Assembly (NCBI GenBank): GCA_036568605.1
Contig: DATCSE010000178.1
Span: 1-24,541, forward strand
Direction of reading: 5' to 3'
DNA: 24,541 bases
From: DATCSE01 sp036568605
GTDB lineage: Bacteria; Pseudomonadota; Gammaproteobacteria; Burkholderiales; Burkholderiaceae_C
Position numbers and translations under genes: made by a program. Below the pieces are notes generated by a model that was given only the letters and a program-made list of their open reading frames with translations, had not been told where the DNA came from and ran no database searches. This document shows positions 16,586-23,963 of this stretch, one piece after another. Within the stretch, counting starts at the first letter, position 1. Every line of letters begins with the position of its first letter.

Positions 16586-17577
16586 GGGCGCCGGCGCGTT
16601 TCGTGGCGGTGGGCGCCGGGCGCATGGGCCGCGGCATCGCCACCGCGTTCGCGTATGCCGGGCATCGCATCGCACTGGTGGACCTGCGGCCGCGCACCAG
16701 CCATGCGTCGAATGCGCTGCGCGACGAGGCGCTGGCCGAGATCCGGGCGAGCCTGGCGGGCCTCGCGGCGCTGGGTGCCCTGGATCAGGCCCGTGTGGAA
16801 ACCATCGCGAGCCGCGTGATGTTCGTCGCCGCGGACGGCGCTCCGCAGGCACTCGCCGCCGCGGAGCTGGTCTTCGAAGGCGTGCCCGAGACGATGGAGG
16901 CCAAGCGTGACGCGTTCGACCGGCTCAATGCGCATTGCCGCGACGACGCGATCCTGACCTCGACGACCAGCAGTATCCTGGTCACGCAACTGGCCGCGCT
17001 GGTACGCCGGCCCGAGCGCTTCCTGAACATGCACTGGCTGAACCCGGCTTACGTGATCCCGGTCGTCGAACTCAGCGTGCACCCCGGCACGCGCGACGAT
17101 GTGCTCGCGCGCACCCGCGCGCTGATGCAATCGATCGGCAAGCTGCCCGTGGTGTGCGGCGCCGCGCCGGGCTACATCGTGCCGCGGCTGCAGGCGCTGA
17201 TCATGAACGAGGCGGCGCGCATGGTCGAGGAGGGCGTCGCCAGCGCCGAGGAAATCGACACCGCGACGCGTTATGGCCTGGGCCTGCGCTTCGCGGCGCT
17301 GGGCGTGGTCGAGTTCATCGACTACGGCGGCTGCGACATCCTGCACCACGCGAGCCGCGAGATGGCCGGCGCGATCGATGCCGCGCGCTATGCGGCGCCG
17401 CCCATCGTCGGCCGCATGGTCGCAGAAGGCCGGCTCGGGCTGAAAAGCGGCCGCGGCTTCTACGACTACGCGTCGCGCGATGTCGCGGCCTATCGCCGCG
17501 ACGTGCTGGCGCGCACGCTGGGCCTGCTGCGCCATGCGGGGCTGTGGCGGCCGCCGGCCGAGGCGACGCTGTCATGA
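16582..17577 (+). CDS. 3-Hydroxyacyl-CoA dehydrogenase family protein
   Basis: The protein has 331 aa. It begins with a Rossmann motif VAVGAGRMGRGIA (8-20), has the catalytic His in MHWLNPAYV (H151) and the partner Glu in VVEL (E163), 12 residues apart as in human HADH (H158/E170), and the C-terminal dimerisation domain (GLGLRFAALGVVEFIDYGG). The family oxidises 3-hydroxyacyl-CoA to 3-ketoacyl-CoA with NAD; related members act on free acids such as L-gulonate or carnitine, and the FIDYGG variant leaves this open. I chose the GTG at 16582, which overlaps the previous stop as GTGA and gives a complete Rossmann strand; the later ATG at 16624 would cut through the nucleotide-binding motif. It is coupled to the downstream gene by ATGA. 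Confidence 0.85.
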   Translation: MRAPARFVAVGAGRMGRGIATAFAYAGHRIALVDLRPRTSHASNALRDEALAEIRASLAGLAALGALDQARVETIASRVMFVAADGAPQALAAAELVFEGVPETMEAKRDAFDRLNAHCRDDAILTSTTSSILVTQLAALVRRPERFLNMHWLNPAYVIPVVELSVHPGTRDDVLARTRALMQSIGKLPVVCGAAPGYIVPRLQALIMNEAARMVEEGVASAEEIDTATRYGLGLRFAALGVVEFIDYGGCDILHHASREMAGAIDAARYAAPPIVGRMVAEGRLGLKSGRGFYDYASRDVAAYRRDVLARTLGLLRHAGLWRPPAEATLS

Positions 17578-18407
17578 CGACATCGACGACGACGTCGGAC
17601 GAGCGCCGCGTGCGCCGTGCGTACGCCGAACTGCCGCACGGGCAGGTGCACTACGCCGCATGCGGTGCCGAGCACGCGCCCGCGATCCTGCTGTTGCACC
17701 AGACGCCGCGCAGCTGGGCCGAATACCGCGAGGTGCTGCCGCGCCTGGGCGAGCGTTATCGCGCGATCGCGATGGACACCGCGGGCTTCGGCGATTCCGA
17801 TCCGGTGCCCGGGGCCGCTTCGATCGAGGACTGGGCGCGTGTCGCGGTTCAGGTGCTGGATGCCCTCGGGATCGCGCGGGCGCATGTGGTCGGGCACCAC
17901 ACCGGCGGCGTCATCGCGGTCGAGCTGGCGGCACGGCATGCCGCACGCGTCGGCGCGCTGGTGCTCTCGTCGACGCCGTATACCGATGCGGCGTTCCGCC
18001 GCGCCCGCGCCGAGCGGCCGCCGATCGACGCGGTCGAGCCTTGCGACGACGGCGCGCATCTGGCCGCGCTGTGGCGCAAGCGCCAGGCGTTCTACCCGGC
18101 GCGGCGGCCGGACCTGCTGCACGCGTTCGTGCTCGATGCGCTGAAGGTGCGCGGCGACGACGTCGAAGGCGGCCATCGCGCGGTGGGCGCGTACCGGATC
18201 GAAGACCGCATCGCGGCGATCCGGCAGCCGACGCTGCTGATCCATGCACCGGACGATCCGTTCGCGGCACCGCACACCGCGCAGTGGCGCGCGCACCTGC
18301 CGCAGGCGCAGGCGGTCGAGATCGCCGGCGGCATGGTGCCGCTGCCCGATCAGCTGCCGGATGCGTTCGCCGATGCCGTGCTCGGATTCCTCGACGCGCA
18401 GCGCTGA
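17574..18407 (+). CDS. Alpha/beta-hydrolase-fold protein with altered catalytic residues
   Basis: The protein has 277 aa and a clear alpha/beta-hydrolase layout: AILLLHQTPRSW (37-48), DTAGFGDSDP (68-77), the nucleophile elbow VVGHHTGGVIAVELA (105-119) and the acid turn LLIHAPDDPF. In the elbow the usual Ser/Cys/Asp is a His (H109 in G-H-H-T-G). The usual catalytic His near the end is replaced: AGGMVP has G253 where most relatives have AGHMVP. The HG oxyanion motif is HQ here. It may therefore be a non-canonical enzyme (lyase, or cofactor-free oxygenase-like) or act through another residue. It starts by ATGA overlap with the dehydrogenase and ends 12 bases from the convergent MarR gene. The fold is certain; hydrolase activity is doubtful. 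Confidence 0.83.
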   Translation: MTTSTTTSDERRVRRAYAELPHGQVHYAACGAEHAPAILLLHQTPRSWAEYREVLPRLGERYRAIAMDTAGFGDSDPVPGAASIEDWARVAVQVLDALGIARAHVVGHHTGGVIAVELAARHAARVGALVLSSTPYTDAAFRRARAERPPIDAVEPCDDGAHLAALWRKRQAFYPARRPDLLHAFVLDALKVRGDDVEGGHRAVGAYRIEDRIAAIRQPTLLIHAPDDPFAAPHTAQWRAHLPQAQAVEIAGGMVPLPDQLPDAFADAVLGFLDAQR

Positions 18408-18419
18408 ACGAGAGCGGCG

Positions 18420-18911
18420 CTAGGCGTCCTCGTCCGGCTCGACGCCGGGCCCATCCTGGTGCAGCGCAATCAGCTGGATCAGCGTCGCCTTCAGCTCGGC
18501 GGCGCGCTTGGCGCCGAACGGCTCCAGCACGCGGCTCTCGTGCTCGCGCGCCAGCGGGATCAGCCCGGCGGCCAGCCGGCTGCCCGATGCGGTGATGCGA
18601 ACCAGCGTCACGCGCCGGTCGGCTTCGTGCGCGAGGCGCCTGACGTGGCCGCTGGCCTCCATGCGGTCCAGCACGCGCGTCACGGTCGGCTGCTTCATCA
18701 CGGTGATCTCGGCGATGCGGCCGATGCTCATCGCCTCGCCGCCGGCCAGCGTCGCCAGCACGCGCCATTCGGACACGGTGCAGCCCTTGGCATTGACGAC
18801 GCGGTGGAACTCGCCGGAGATCAGGTGGCTGGCCTGTGCCAGCAGCGCCGGCAGGTAGTCGTCGACGAAGTGCGCGGCACGCGCGGCGCTCGCGGATCTG
18901 CGTTTGTCCAT
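18420..18911 (-). CDS. MarR-family transcriptional regulator
   Basis: The protein has 163 aa. A dimerisation helix (about 12-40) precedes a winged helix: WRVLATLAGGEAMSIGRIAE (49-68), recognition helix KQPTVTRVLDRMEASGHV (73-90), and wing HEADRRVTLVRITASG with the conserved DRR (98-100). MarR proteins are dimeric repressors released by small, often phenolic or aromatic ligands. I chose the ATG at 18911 because GGAG lies about 10 bases upstream; a start at 18962 would fall inside the candidate operator. It lies between two operons that share the AATATATGAAAAGT site, so it most likely represses both and itself. An acidic C-terminal tail ends GVEPDEDA. The ligand is probably a substrate or intermediate of the pathway. 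Confidence 0.88.
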   Translation of the reverse strand: MDKRRSASAARAAHFVDDYLPALLAQASHLISGEFHRVVNAKGCTVSEWRVLATLAGGEAMSIGRIAEITVMKQPTVTRVLDRMEASGHVRRLAHEADRRVTLVRITASGSRLAAGLIPLAREHESRVLEPFGAKRAAELKATLIQLIALHQDGPGVEPDEDA

Positions 18912-18959
18912 GGGCGGGATTCTCCGGGAAGTCACGGACAGCACGGGCTGCAAAAAAAC

Positions 18960-18977
18960 CATGACTTTTCATATATT
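18960..18977 (-). promoter_or_regulatory. Candidate MarR operator, copy 2
   Basis: On the minus strand this reads AATATATGAAAAGTCATG, matching copy 1 at 17 of 18 positions. It contains a short dyad, ATGA-AAAG-TCAT. It lies in the gap between the divergent marR and iorA genes and overlaps the candidate promoters in both directions. Confidence 0.7.
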
Positions 18978-18989
18978 CCGTCATAAACT
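18961..18989 (+). promoter_or_regulatory. Candidate promoter of the iorAB operon
   Basis: ATGACT (18961-18966) and TAAACT (18984-18989), each 4 of 6 to consensus, are separated by 17 bases. The geometry is the same as at 15433-15461, with the operator over the -35 and spacer. A weaker minus-strand option for marR is TTGATT (19002-18997) with GAATAT 18 bases on. Confidence 0.5.
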
Positions 18990-19031
18990 AATCGCGAATC
19001 AAGGATTCACCCGCCGCCATCGAGGACACCC

Positions 19032-21182
19032 ATGGCCGAGAGATCGTTCGTCGAGGAAGTGAAGAAGCTGCGGCTGGGCGCGGGCGAGCGCTTTCGCGGC
19101 GAGGGCATCCTGGCCGTCACGAAGGCGCTGCTCGAGTCGGGGGTGTCGTACGTGGCCGGCTATCAGGGCGCACCGATCTCGCACCTGATGGACGTGCTGT
19201 CCGACGCACAGGACATCCTCGCCGAGCACGGCATCCGCTTCGAGAACAGCGCCAGCGAAGCGACCGCGGCGGCCACGCTCGCGGCCTCGGTCAACTACCC
19301 GCTGCGCGGGGCGGTGACCTTCAAGGCGACGGTCGGCACCAACGTCGCCTCCGATGCGCTGGCCAACCTGGCCTCCGGCGGCGTGACCGGCGGCGCACTG
19401 ATCGTCGTCGGCGAGGACTACGGCGAAGGCTCGTCCATCATGCAGGAGCGCAGCCACGCGTTCGCGATGAAGTCGCAGATCTGGCTGCTCGATCCGCGGC
19501 CCAACCTGCCGTCCATCGTGAAGGCGGTGAAGCAGGGTTTCGAGCTGTCGGAGGCGAGCCGCACGCCGGTGATGCTGCAGCTGCGCATCCGCGCCTGCCA
19601 TGTGCACGGCGAGTTCGTCGCGGACGACAACCGCCGCCCGGCGTTCACGATAGGCGATGCGCTGGACCATCCGCAGCGCGACGTCGAGCGCATCGTGCTG
19701 CCGCCCGCGAGCTTCCTGCACGAGCAGGAGAAGGTGCGCGAGCGCTGGCCGGCCGCGGTGCGCTGGATCGAGCGCCACGGCCTGAACGAGTTCTTCGCCG
19801 ACGGGGCCGACGACATCGGCATCGTCGTGCAAGGCGGCAGCTACAACACCTTGCTGCGCGTGCTCGAGCGCCTCGGGTTGGCCGATGTCTACGGCAACAG
19901 CCGCGTGCCGCTGTACGTGATGAACGTCGCGTACCCGGTGATCGCCTCCGAAGTGCTGCGCTTCTGCGAGGGCAAGCGCGCGGTGCTGATGGTCGAGGAG
20001 GGCCAGCCCAACTTCATCGAGCAGAACATCGCGACCCTGCTGCGGCAGGCCGGCTCCGCGACCGCGCTGCACGGCAAGGATCTGCTGCCGGTCGCCGGCG
20101 AGTACACGGCCGCCGAGATGATGAAAGGGGCGCGGGCGTTCCTGGAGCGCCATGGGCGGTTGGCGGCTTCGGCTCCGGAGCCGGCTCCACGCGGGAAGGA
20201 ACACAAGGTCATCCCGCTGAAGCCGCTCGCCGAGAGCGTCAGCGCGCGACCGCCCGGCTTCTGCACCGGCTGCCCCGAACGCCCGATCTTCACCGCGATG
20301 AAGCTGGTCGAGCGCGAGCTCGGGCCGCATCACGTCAGCGCCGACATCGGCTGCCACCTGTTCTCCATCCTGCCGCCGTTCAACCTCGGCAACACGACGA
20401 TGGGCTATGGCCTGGGCGGGGCCGGCGCTGCGGCGCTGAATGCGCCGGGGCACAAGCGCGCGATCAGCGTGATGGGCGACGGCGGCTTCTGGCACAACGG
20501 CCTGACCAGCGGCATCGCGAACGCGGTGTTCAACCGCACCGACAACCTGACCATCGTCGTCGACAACAGCTATACCTCGGCAACCGGCGGGCAGGACATC
20601 CTGTCGTCTACCGCCGCGAACAAGACCCGCAGCACCGGCCATGCGATCGAGAACGCGGTGCGCGGCGTCGGCGTGCAATGGGTGCGCACGCTGCGCCGCA
20701 CCTACGACCTGACCGGCATGCGCGACGCCTTGCGCGAGGCGCTGACGACGAAGCAGCCCGGCCCCAAGGTGCTGATCGCGCAATCCGAGTGCATGCTGAA
20801 CAAGCAGCGGCGCGAGAAGCCGCTCGCGCGCAAGGCGGTGGCCGAAGGGCGGCGCGTGGTGCGCGAGCGCTTCGGCGTCGATGCCGACACCTGCACCGGC
20901 GACCATTCGTGCATCCGCCTGTCGGGCTGCCCGTCGCTGTCGGTCAAGCCGAATCCCGATCCGCTGCGCACCGACCCGGTCGCGACCGTGCTCGACTCCT
21001 GCGTGGGCTGCGGGCTGTGCGGCGAGGTCTCGCATGCGGCGGTGCTGTGCCCGTCGTTCTACAAGGCGCAGATCGTCAGCAACCCCACGCGCTGGGACCG
21101 GCTGCGCCAGCGCGTGCGCGGTGCGGTGATCGGCTATCTGCAGCGGCGCGAGGTGCGCTCGCGTGAACGCTATGCGTTCTGA
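19032..21182 (+). CDS. iorA: Indolepyruvate ferredoxin oxidoreductase alpha subunit-like
   Basis: The protein has 716 aa. The N-terminal pyrimidine domain starts with GEGILAVTKALLESGVSYVA and GYQGAPISHLMDVL. The thiamine-diphosphate domain holds GDGGFWHNGLTSGI (482 on) and VVDNSYTSATGGQ. A CTGCPERP motif (411) precedes it. The C-terminal ferredoxin-like region has C-x5-C-x5-C-P at 621 and CVGCGLC at 657 with a final CP. The family oxidatively decarboxylates aryl-2-oxoacids to acyl-CoA, passing electrons through iron-sulfur clusters. GAGGA is 5 bases before the ATG at 19032. The beta subunit follows after a repeat element. The MarR site and the downstream oxygenase place it in a catabolic pathway, so the actual substrate may differ from indolepyruvate. 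Confidence 0.88.
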   Translation: MAERSFVEEVKKLRLGAGERFRGEGILAVTKALLESGVSYVAGYQGAPISHLMDVLSDAQDILAEHGIRFENSASEATAAATLAASVNYPLRGAVTFKATVGTNVASDALANLASGGVTGGALIVVGEDYGEGSSIMQERSHAFAMKSQIWLLDPRPNLPSIVKAVKQGFELSEASRTPVMLQLRIRACHVHGEFVADDNRRPAFTIGDALDHPQRDVERIVLPPASFLHEQEKVRERWPAAVRWIERHGLNEFFADGADDIGIVVQGGSYNTLLRVLERLGLADVYGNSRVPLYVMNVAYPVIASEVLRFCEGKRAVLMVEEGQPNFIEQNIATLLRQAGSATALHGKDLLPVAGEYTAAEMMKGARAFLERHGRLAASAPEPAPRGKEHKVIPLKPLAESVSARPPGFCTGCPERPIFTAMKLVERELGPHHVSADIGCHLFSILPPFNLGNTTMGYGLGGAGAAALNAPGHKRAISVMGDGGFWHNGLTSGIANAVFNRTDNLTIVVDNSYTSATGGQDILSSTAANKTRSTGHAIENAVRGVGVQWVRTLRRTYDLTGMRDALREALTTKQPGPKVLIAQSECMLNKQRREKPLARKAVAEGRRVVRERFGVDADTCTGDHSCIRLSGCPSLSVKPNPDPLRTDPVATVLDSCVGCGLCGEVSHAAVLCPSFYKAQIVSNPTRWDRLRQRVRGAVIGYLQRREVRSRERYAF

Positions 21183-21220
21183 GATGGACATGATCGGGGT
21201 TGATGCGGTGCGAGGCGTTT

Positions 21221-21312
21221 TTTGGACGCAAAGGCGCCAAGGGACGCAAAGGCGCAAAGGCAAGCCGATAACCCTTTGCGCCTTTGCGGTTCTTTGCGTC
21301 TTTGCGTCCAAG
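21221..21312. repeat. Long imperfect hairpin of ACGCAAAGGCGCAAAGG type
   Basis: Two arms of about 40 bases (21221-21260 and 21272-21312) are inverted copies of each other with roughly six or seven mismatches and a loop of about 11 bases. Each arm is built from tandem ACGCAAAGG/CGCAAAGG units. Repeats of this type are found between genes in several bacteria. Here it fills most of the 165-bp gap between iorA and iorB, which in most operons are nearly adjacent. Confidence 0.85.
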
Positions 21313-21347
21313 AATCCTCGCGCACATGCGCGATGGGACCCACCGCG

Positions 21348-22961
21348 ATGAACACCCCGCAACCGATCAAGATCGCGATCCTCGCGATGGGCGGCGAGGG
21401 CGGCGGCGTGCTGGCTGACTGGATCGTCGACCTCGGCGAGCACAACGGCTACATCGGGCAGACCACCTCGGTGCCCGGCGTCGCGCAGCGGACCGGCGCG
21501 ACGATCTACTACGTCGAGCTGTACCCGGCCGCGCAGGCCGAGCGCGACGGCGGTACGCCGGTGCTCGCGCTGATGCCGCTGCCGGGGGACGTCGATGTCG
21601 TGCTCGCGTCCGAGCTGATGGAGGCCGGTCGGGCCGTGCAGCGCGGGCTCGTGACGCCCGACCGCACGACGCTGATCGCGTCGACCCATCGCGTCTACTC
21701 GATCGCCGAGAAGACCGCGATGGGCGACGGCCGTGCCGACGGCCGCAACCTGCTCGCGCATGCCGAGGCGGCTGCGCGCCGCTTCGTGCGCTTCGACATG
21801 GCACGCGCCGCCGAGGCGTCGGGCAGCGTGATCAGCGCCGTGCTGTTCGGCGCGTTGGCCGGCACCGGCGTGCTGCCGTTCAGCCGGGCACAGTTCGAGG
21901 CCACGATAGAACGCGGCGGCGTCGGCGTGAAGGCGAGCCTGAAGGCGTTCGCGACGGCGTTCGACCGGGCCGGCCGCGTCGAGGACGACGCAGCCGTCGA
22001 CGATGACCTGCCGCCGCCTGCACGCGAAACGCCGGCTGTCGCCGAGCCGCGCGACCCGGCGGTGCGCGCGCTGCTCGAGCGCATCCGCACGAACTTCCCG
22101 AGTGCCGCGCGGCCGACGCTGATCGAAGGCGTGCGCCGCCTGGTCGACTACCAGGACCCCGCCTACGCCGGGCTGTACCTGGACCGCGTCGAGCGCATCC
22201 GGCCGTCGCCGAATGACGGCGAGCCGCGACTGGTCGAGGAGACCGCGCGGCATCTCGCGCTGTGGATGTCGTACGAGGACACGATACGGGTGGCCGACCT
22301 GAAGACGCGCGCGAGCCGCTTCGAACGCGTCGCAGGCGAGGTGAAGGTGCAGGCCGGCCAGGTGCTGGCGATCGACGAATTCATGCACCCGCGGCTGCAG
22401 GAGATCTGCGAGACGCTGCCGGCAGGGCTCGGGCGACGGCTGGAGCGTTCGGGCTGGCCGCGCCGCCTCGTCGAGCGCCTCACGCAGCGCGGGCGTGTCG
22501 TCACGACCAGCTCGCTGCGCGGCTTCCTGATGCTGTACGCGCTGGCGGGTCTGCGGCGCTGGCGGCGCGGCACCTTGCGCTATGCGATCGAGAACCGGCG
22601 CATCGAGGATTGGCTGGATCGCATCGCGGCCGCCGCGGCGCTGAATCCGCAGCTCGCGATCGAGGTCGTGCAATGTCAGCGCCTGGTCAAAGGCTACGGC
22701 GACACGCACGAGCGCGGCTGGCGCAACTTCGAGACCGTGATGGCGGCAGTGCAGCGCGGCGGCGCGACGATTGCGCCGGTCACCGTGCGCGAGCTGCGCG
22801 AGGCAGCGCTGGCCGACGAGCATGGCAAGACGCTGGCGGCCGCCATGGCCCGACTCATTCCTCCGCTGGGCGAAGGCCGGGATGAGGGCCAGCGACGTGC
22901 ACCCGCGTTCGCCCCCACCTCAACCCTCGCCCAGCGGGGAAGGGAGGAGGTGCAGCCATGA
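21348..22961 (+). CDS. iorB: Indolepyruvate oxidoreductase beta subunit-like, with DUF6537-type C-terminal region
   Basis: The protein has 537 aa. Residues 10-190 are the gamma-type domain of 2-oxoacid oxidoreductases: IAILAMGGEGGGVLADWIVD, then GYIGQTTSVPGVAQRTGATIYYVELYP. The remaining part is the long helical extension seen in large aerobic-type IorB proteins (RRLVDYQDPAYAGLYLDRV, and VKGYGDTHERGWRNFE). It pairs with IorA. I chose the ATG at 21348; reading further upstream runs through the repeat hairpin and gives only repeat-coded residues. The last 34 residues or so (from about IPPLGEGRDEGQ) are encoded by another inverted repeat and look like a late addition. The stop overlaps the next start by 4 bases. 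Confidence 0.86.
   Translation: MNTPQPIKIAILAMGGEGGGVLADWIVDLGEHNGYIGQTTSVPGVAQRTGATIYYVELYPAAQAERDGGTPVLALMPLPGDVDVVLASELMEAGRAVQRGLVTPDRTTLIASTHRVYSIAEKTAMGDGRADGRNLLAHAEAAARRFVRFDMARAAEASGSVISAVLFGALAGTGVLPFSRAQFEATIERGGVGVKASLKAFATAFDRAGRVEDDAAVDDDLPPPARETPAVAEPRDPAVRALLERIRTNFPSAARPTLIEGVRRLVDYQDPAYAGLYLDRVERIRPSPNDGEPRLVEETARHLALWMSYEDTIRVADLKTRASRFERVAGEVKVQAGQVLAIDEFMHPRLQEICETLPAGLGRRLERSGWPRRLVERLTQRGRVVTTSSLRGFLMLYALAGLRRWRRGTLRYAIENRRIEDWLDRIAAAAALNPQLAIEVVQCQRLVKGYGDTHERGWRNFETVMAAVQRGGATIAPVTVRELREAALADEHGKTLAAAMARLIPPLGEGRDEGQRRAPAFAPTSTLAQRGREEVQP
22855..22950. repeat. Inverted repeat forming the 3' end of iorB
   Basis: Arms CGCTGGGCGA (22864-22873) and TCGCCCAGCG (22927-22936) are perfect inverted copies, within longer partly paired flanks (CCTCC on the left, GGGAGGAGG on the right). 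Translated, it gives the PLGEGRDEG and LAQRGRE words typical of a widespread GC-rich intergenic repeat. Its right end supplies the ribosome-binding site of the next gene. Confidence 0.75.
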
Positions 22962-23950
22962 CGACACCGACACCGCTGTCGCTGCGGGTCGCCGAAGCGC
23001 GCGACCTGAATCCGCTGATCCGCCTGCTGCGCCTGCAAGCCGCCGACGGTTCCGCGTTGCCCGGCTACACGGCCGGCGCGCATGTGCGCGTGCAGGTGAC
23101 ACTGCCCGCCGGCGCAACCGACTGGCGGCACTACTCGCTCGTGAACCTGCGCTCCGAGCCCGGCGTCACCGCCGCGCCGCGCGAGTACGTGATCGCGGTG
23201 CGGCGCGAGGACGACGGCCGCGGCGGCTCGCGCTACATGCACACGCAGGTCCGGGCCGGCGACACGCTGGCCGTCGAGCCGCCGAAGAACGAGTTCGCGC
23301 TGCATGACGGCCACGGCTGCGCGGTGCTGATCGCCGGCGGCATCGGCATCACGCCGCTCGCAAGCATGGCCGCGCAGCGCAAGGCCGAGGGCAAGCCGGT
23401 GCGGCTGCACTACGCGGGCCGCAGCCGCGAGCTGATGGCCTTCCTGCCCGAGCTGCAGGCGCTGCTGGGCGACGACGACCTGCATGTGCATGCCGATGCC
23501 GAGGCCGGCGCGCCGTTGGATGTCGACACGCTGCTGGACGGTTGCAGCGCCGACGACAGGCTGTACGTCTGCGGCCCGAAGCCGCTGCTGGACCACGTGC
23601 TCGCGAAGACCCAGGCGCGCGGCTGGACCCACGAGCGCGTGCACTTCGAGCTGTTCACGACGCCGGTGGCCGACGCCGGCGACCGCGCGTTCGAGCTGGT
23701 GCTCGCGCAAAGCGGCCGGACGTACACGGTGCCGGCGGGCCAGACCGTGCTCGACTGCCTGATCGAACACGGCTGCGACCCGCTGTACGACTGCAAGCGC
23801 GGCGAGTGCGGCGTCTGCACGACCGGCGTGATCGACGGCGAGGTCGACCACCGCGACTACGTGCTCAGCGAGGCCGAGAAGGCGTCGGGCAAGGTGATGC
23901 AGATCTGCGTTTCGCGGGCACGCGGGCCGCGGCTGGTGTTGGATCTGTGA
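22958..23950 (+). CDS. Oxygenase reductase component, VanB / phthalate dioxygenase reductase type
   Basis: The protein has 330 aa. Domain order is flavin domain (RHYS at 57-60, then GSRYMHTQV), NAD domain (LIAGGIGITPLASM, YVCGPKPLLDHV) and a C-terminal plant-type [2Fe-2S] ferredoxin with cysteines C279, C284, C287 and C317. It takes electrons from NAD(P)H and passes them to a Rieske oxygenase, which is the next gene, so the pair forms a two-component oxygenase system. The start overlaps iorB as ATGA, with AGGGAGGAGG 7 bases upstream coming from the repeat. Closest named families are VanB (vanillate), PDR and CntB-like reductases; the partner's substrate decides its role. Confidence 0.9.
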   Translation: MTTPTPLSLRVAEARDLNPLIRLLRLQAADGSALPGYTAGAHVRVQVTLPAGATDWRHYSLVNLRSEPGVTAAPREYVIAVRREDDGRGGSRYMHTQVRAGDTLAVEPPKNEFALHDGHGCAVLIAGGIGITPLASMAAQRKAEGKPVRLHYAGRSRELMAFLPELQALLGDDDLHVHADAEAGAPLDVDTLLDGCSADDRLYVCGPKPLLDHVLAKTQARGWTHERVHFELFTTPVADAGDRAFELVLAQSGRTYTVPAGQTVLDCLIEHGCDPLYDCKRGECGVCTTGVIDGEVDHRDYVLSEAEKASGKVMQICVSRARGPRLVLDL

Positions 23951-23963
23951 GGGACGACGGACG

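Noticed and set aside
18912..18962. Start of MarR at 18962 instead of 18911
   Set aside because: It would place the start codon within the candidate operator and lacks a ribosome site; the ATG at 18911 has GGAG upstream and gives a normal MarR length.
21222..21347. N-terminal extension of IorB through the repeat hairpin
   Set aside because: The extra residues are purely repeat-coded, and the conserved 2-oxoacid oxidoreductase domain begins only a few residues after the ATG at 21348.
18999..22823. A long minus-strand open frame opposite iorA and iorB
   Set aside because: It has the same low-complexity composition, crosses the repeat hairpin, and no family motif is seen. The plus-strand IorA and IorB are unmistakable.
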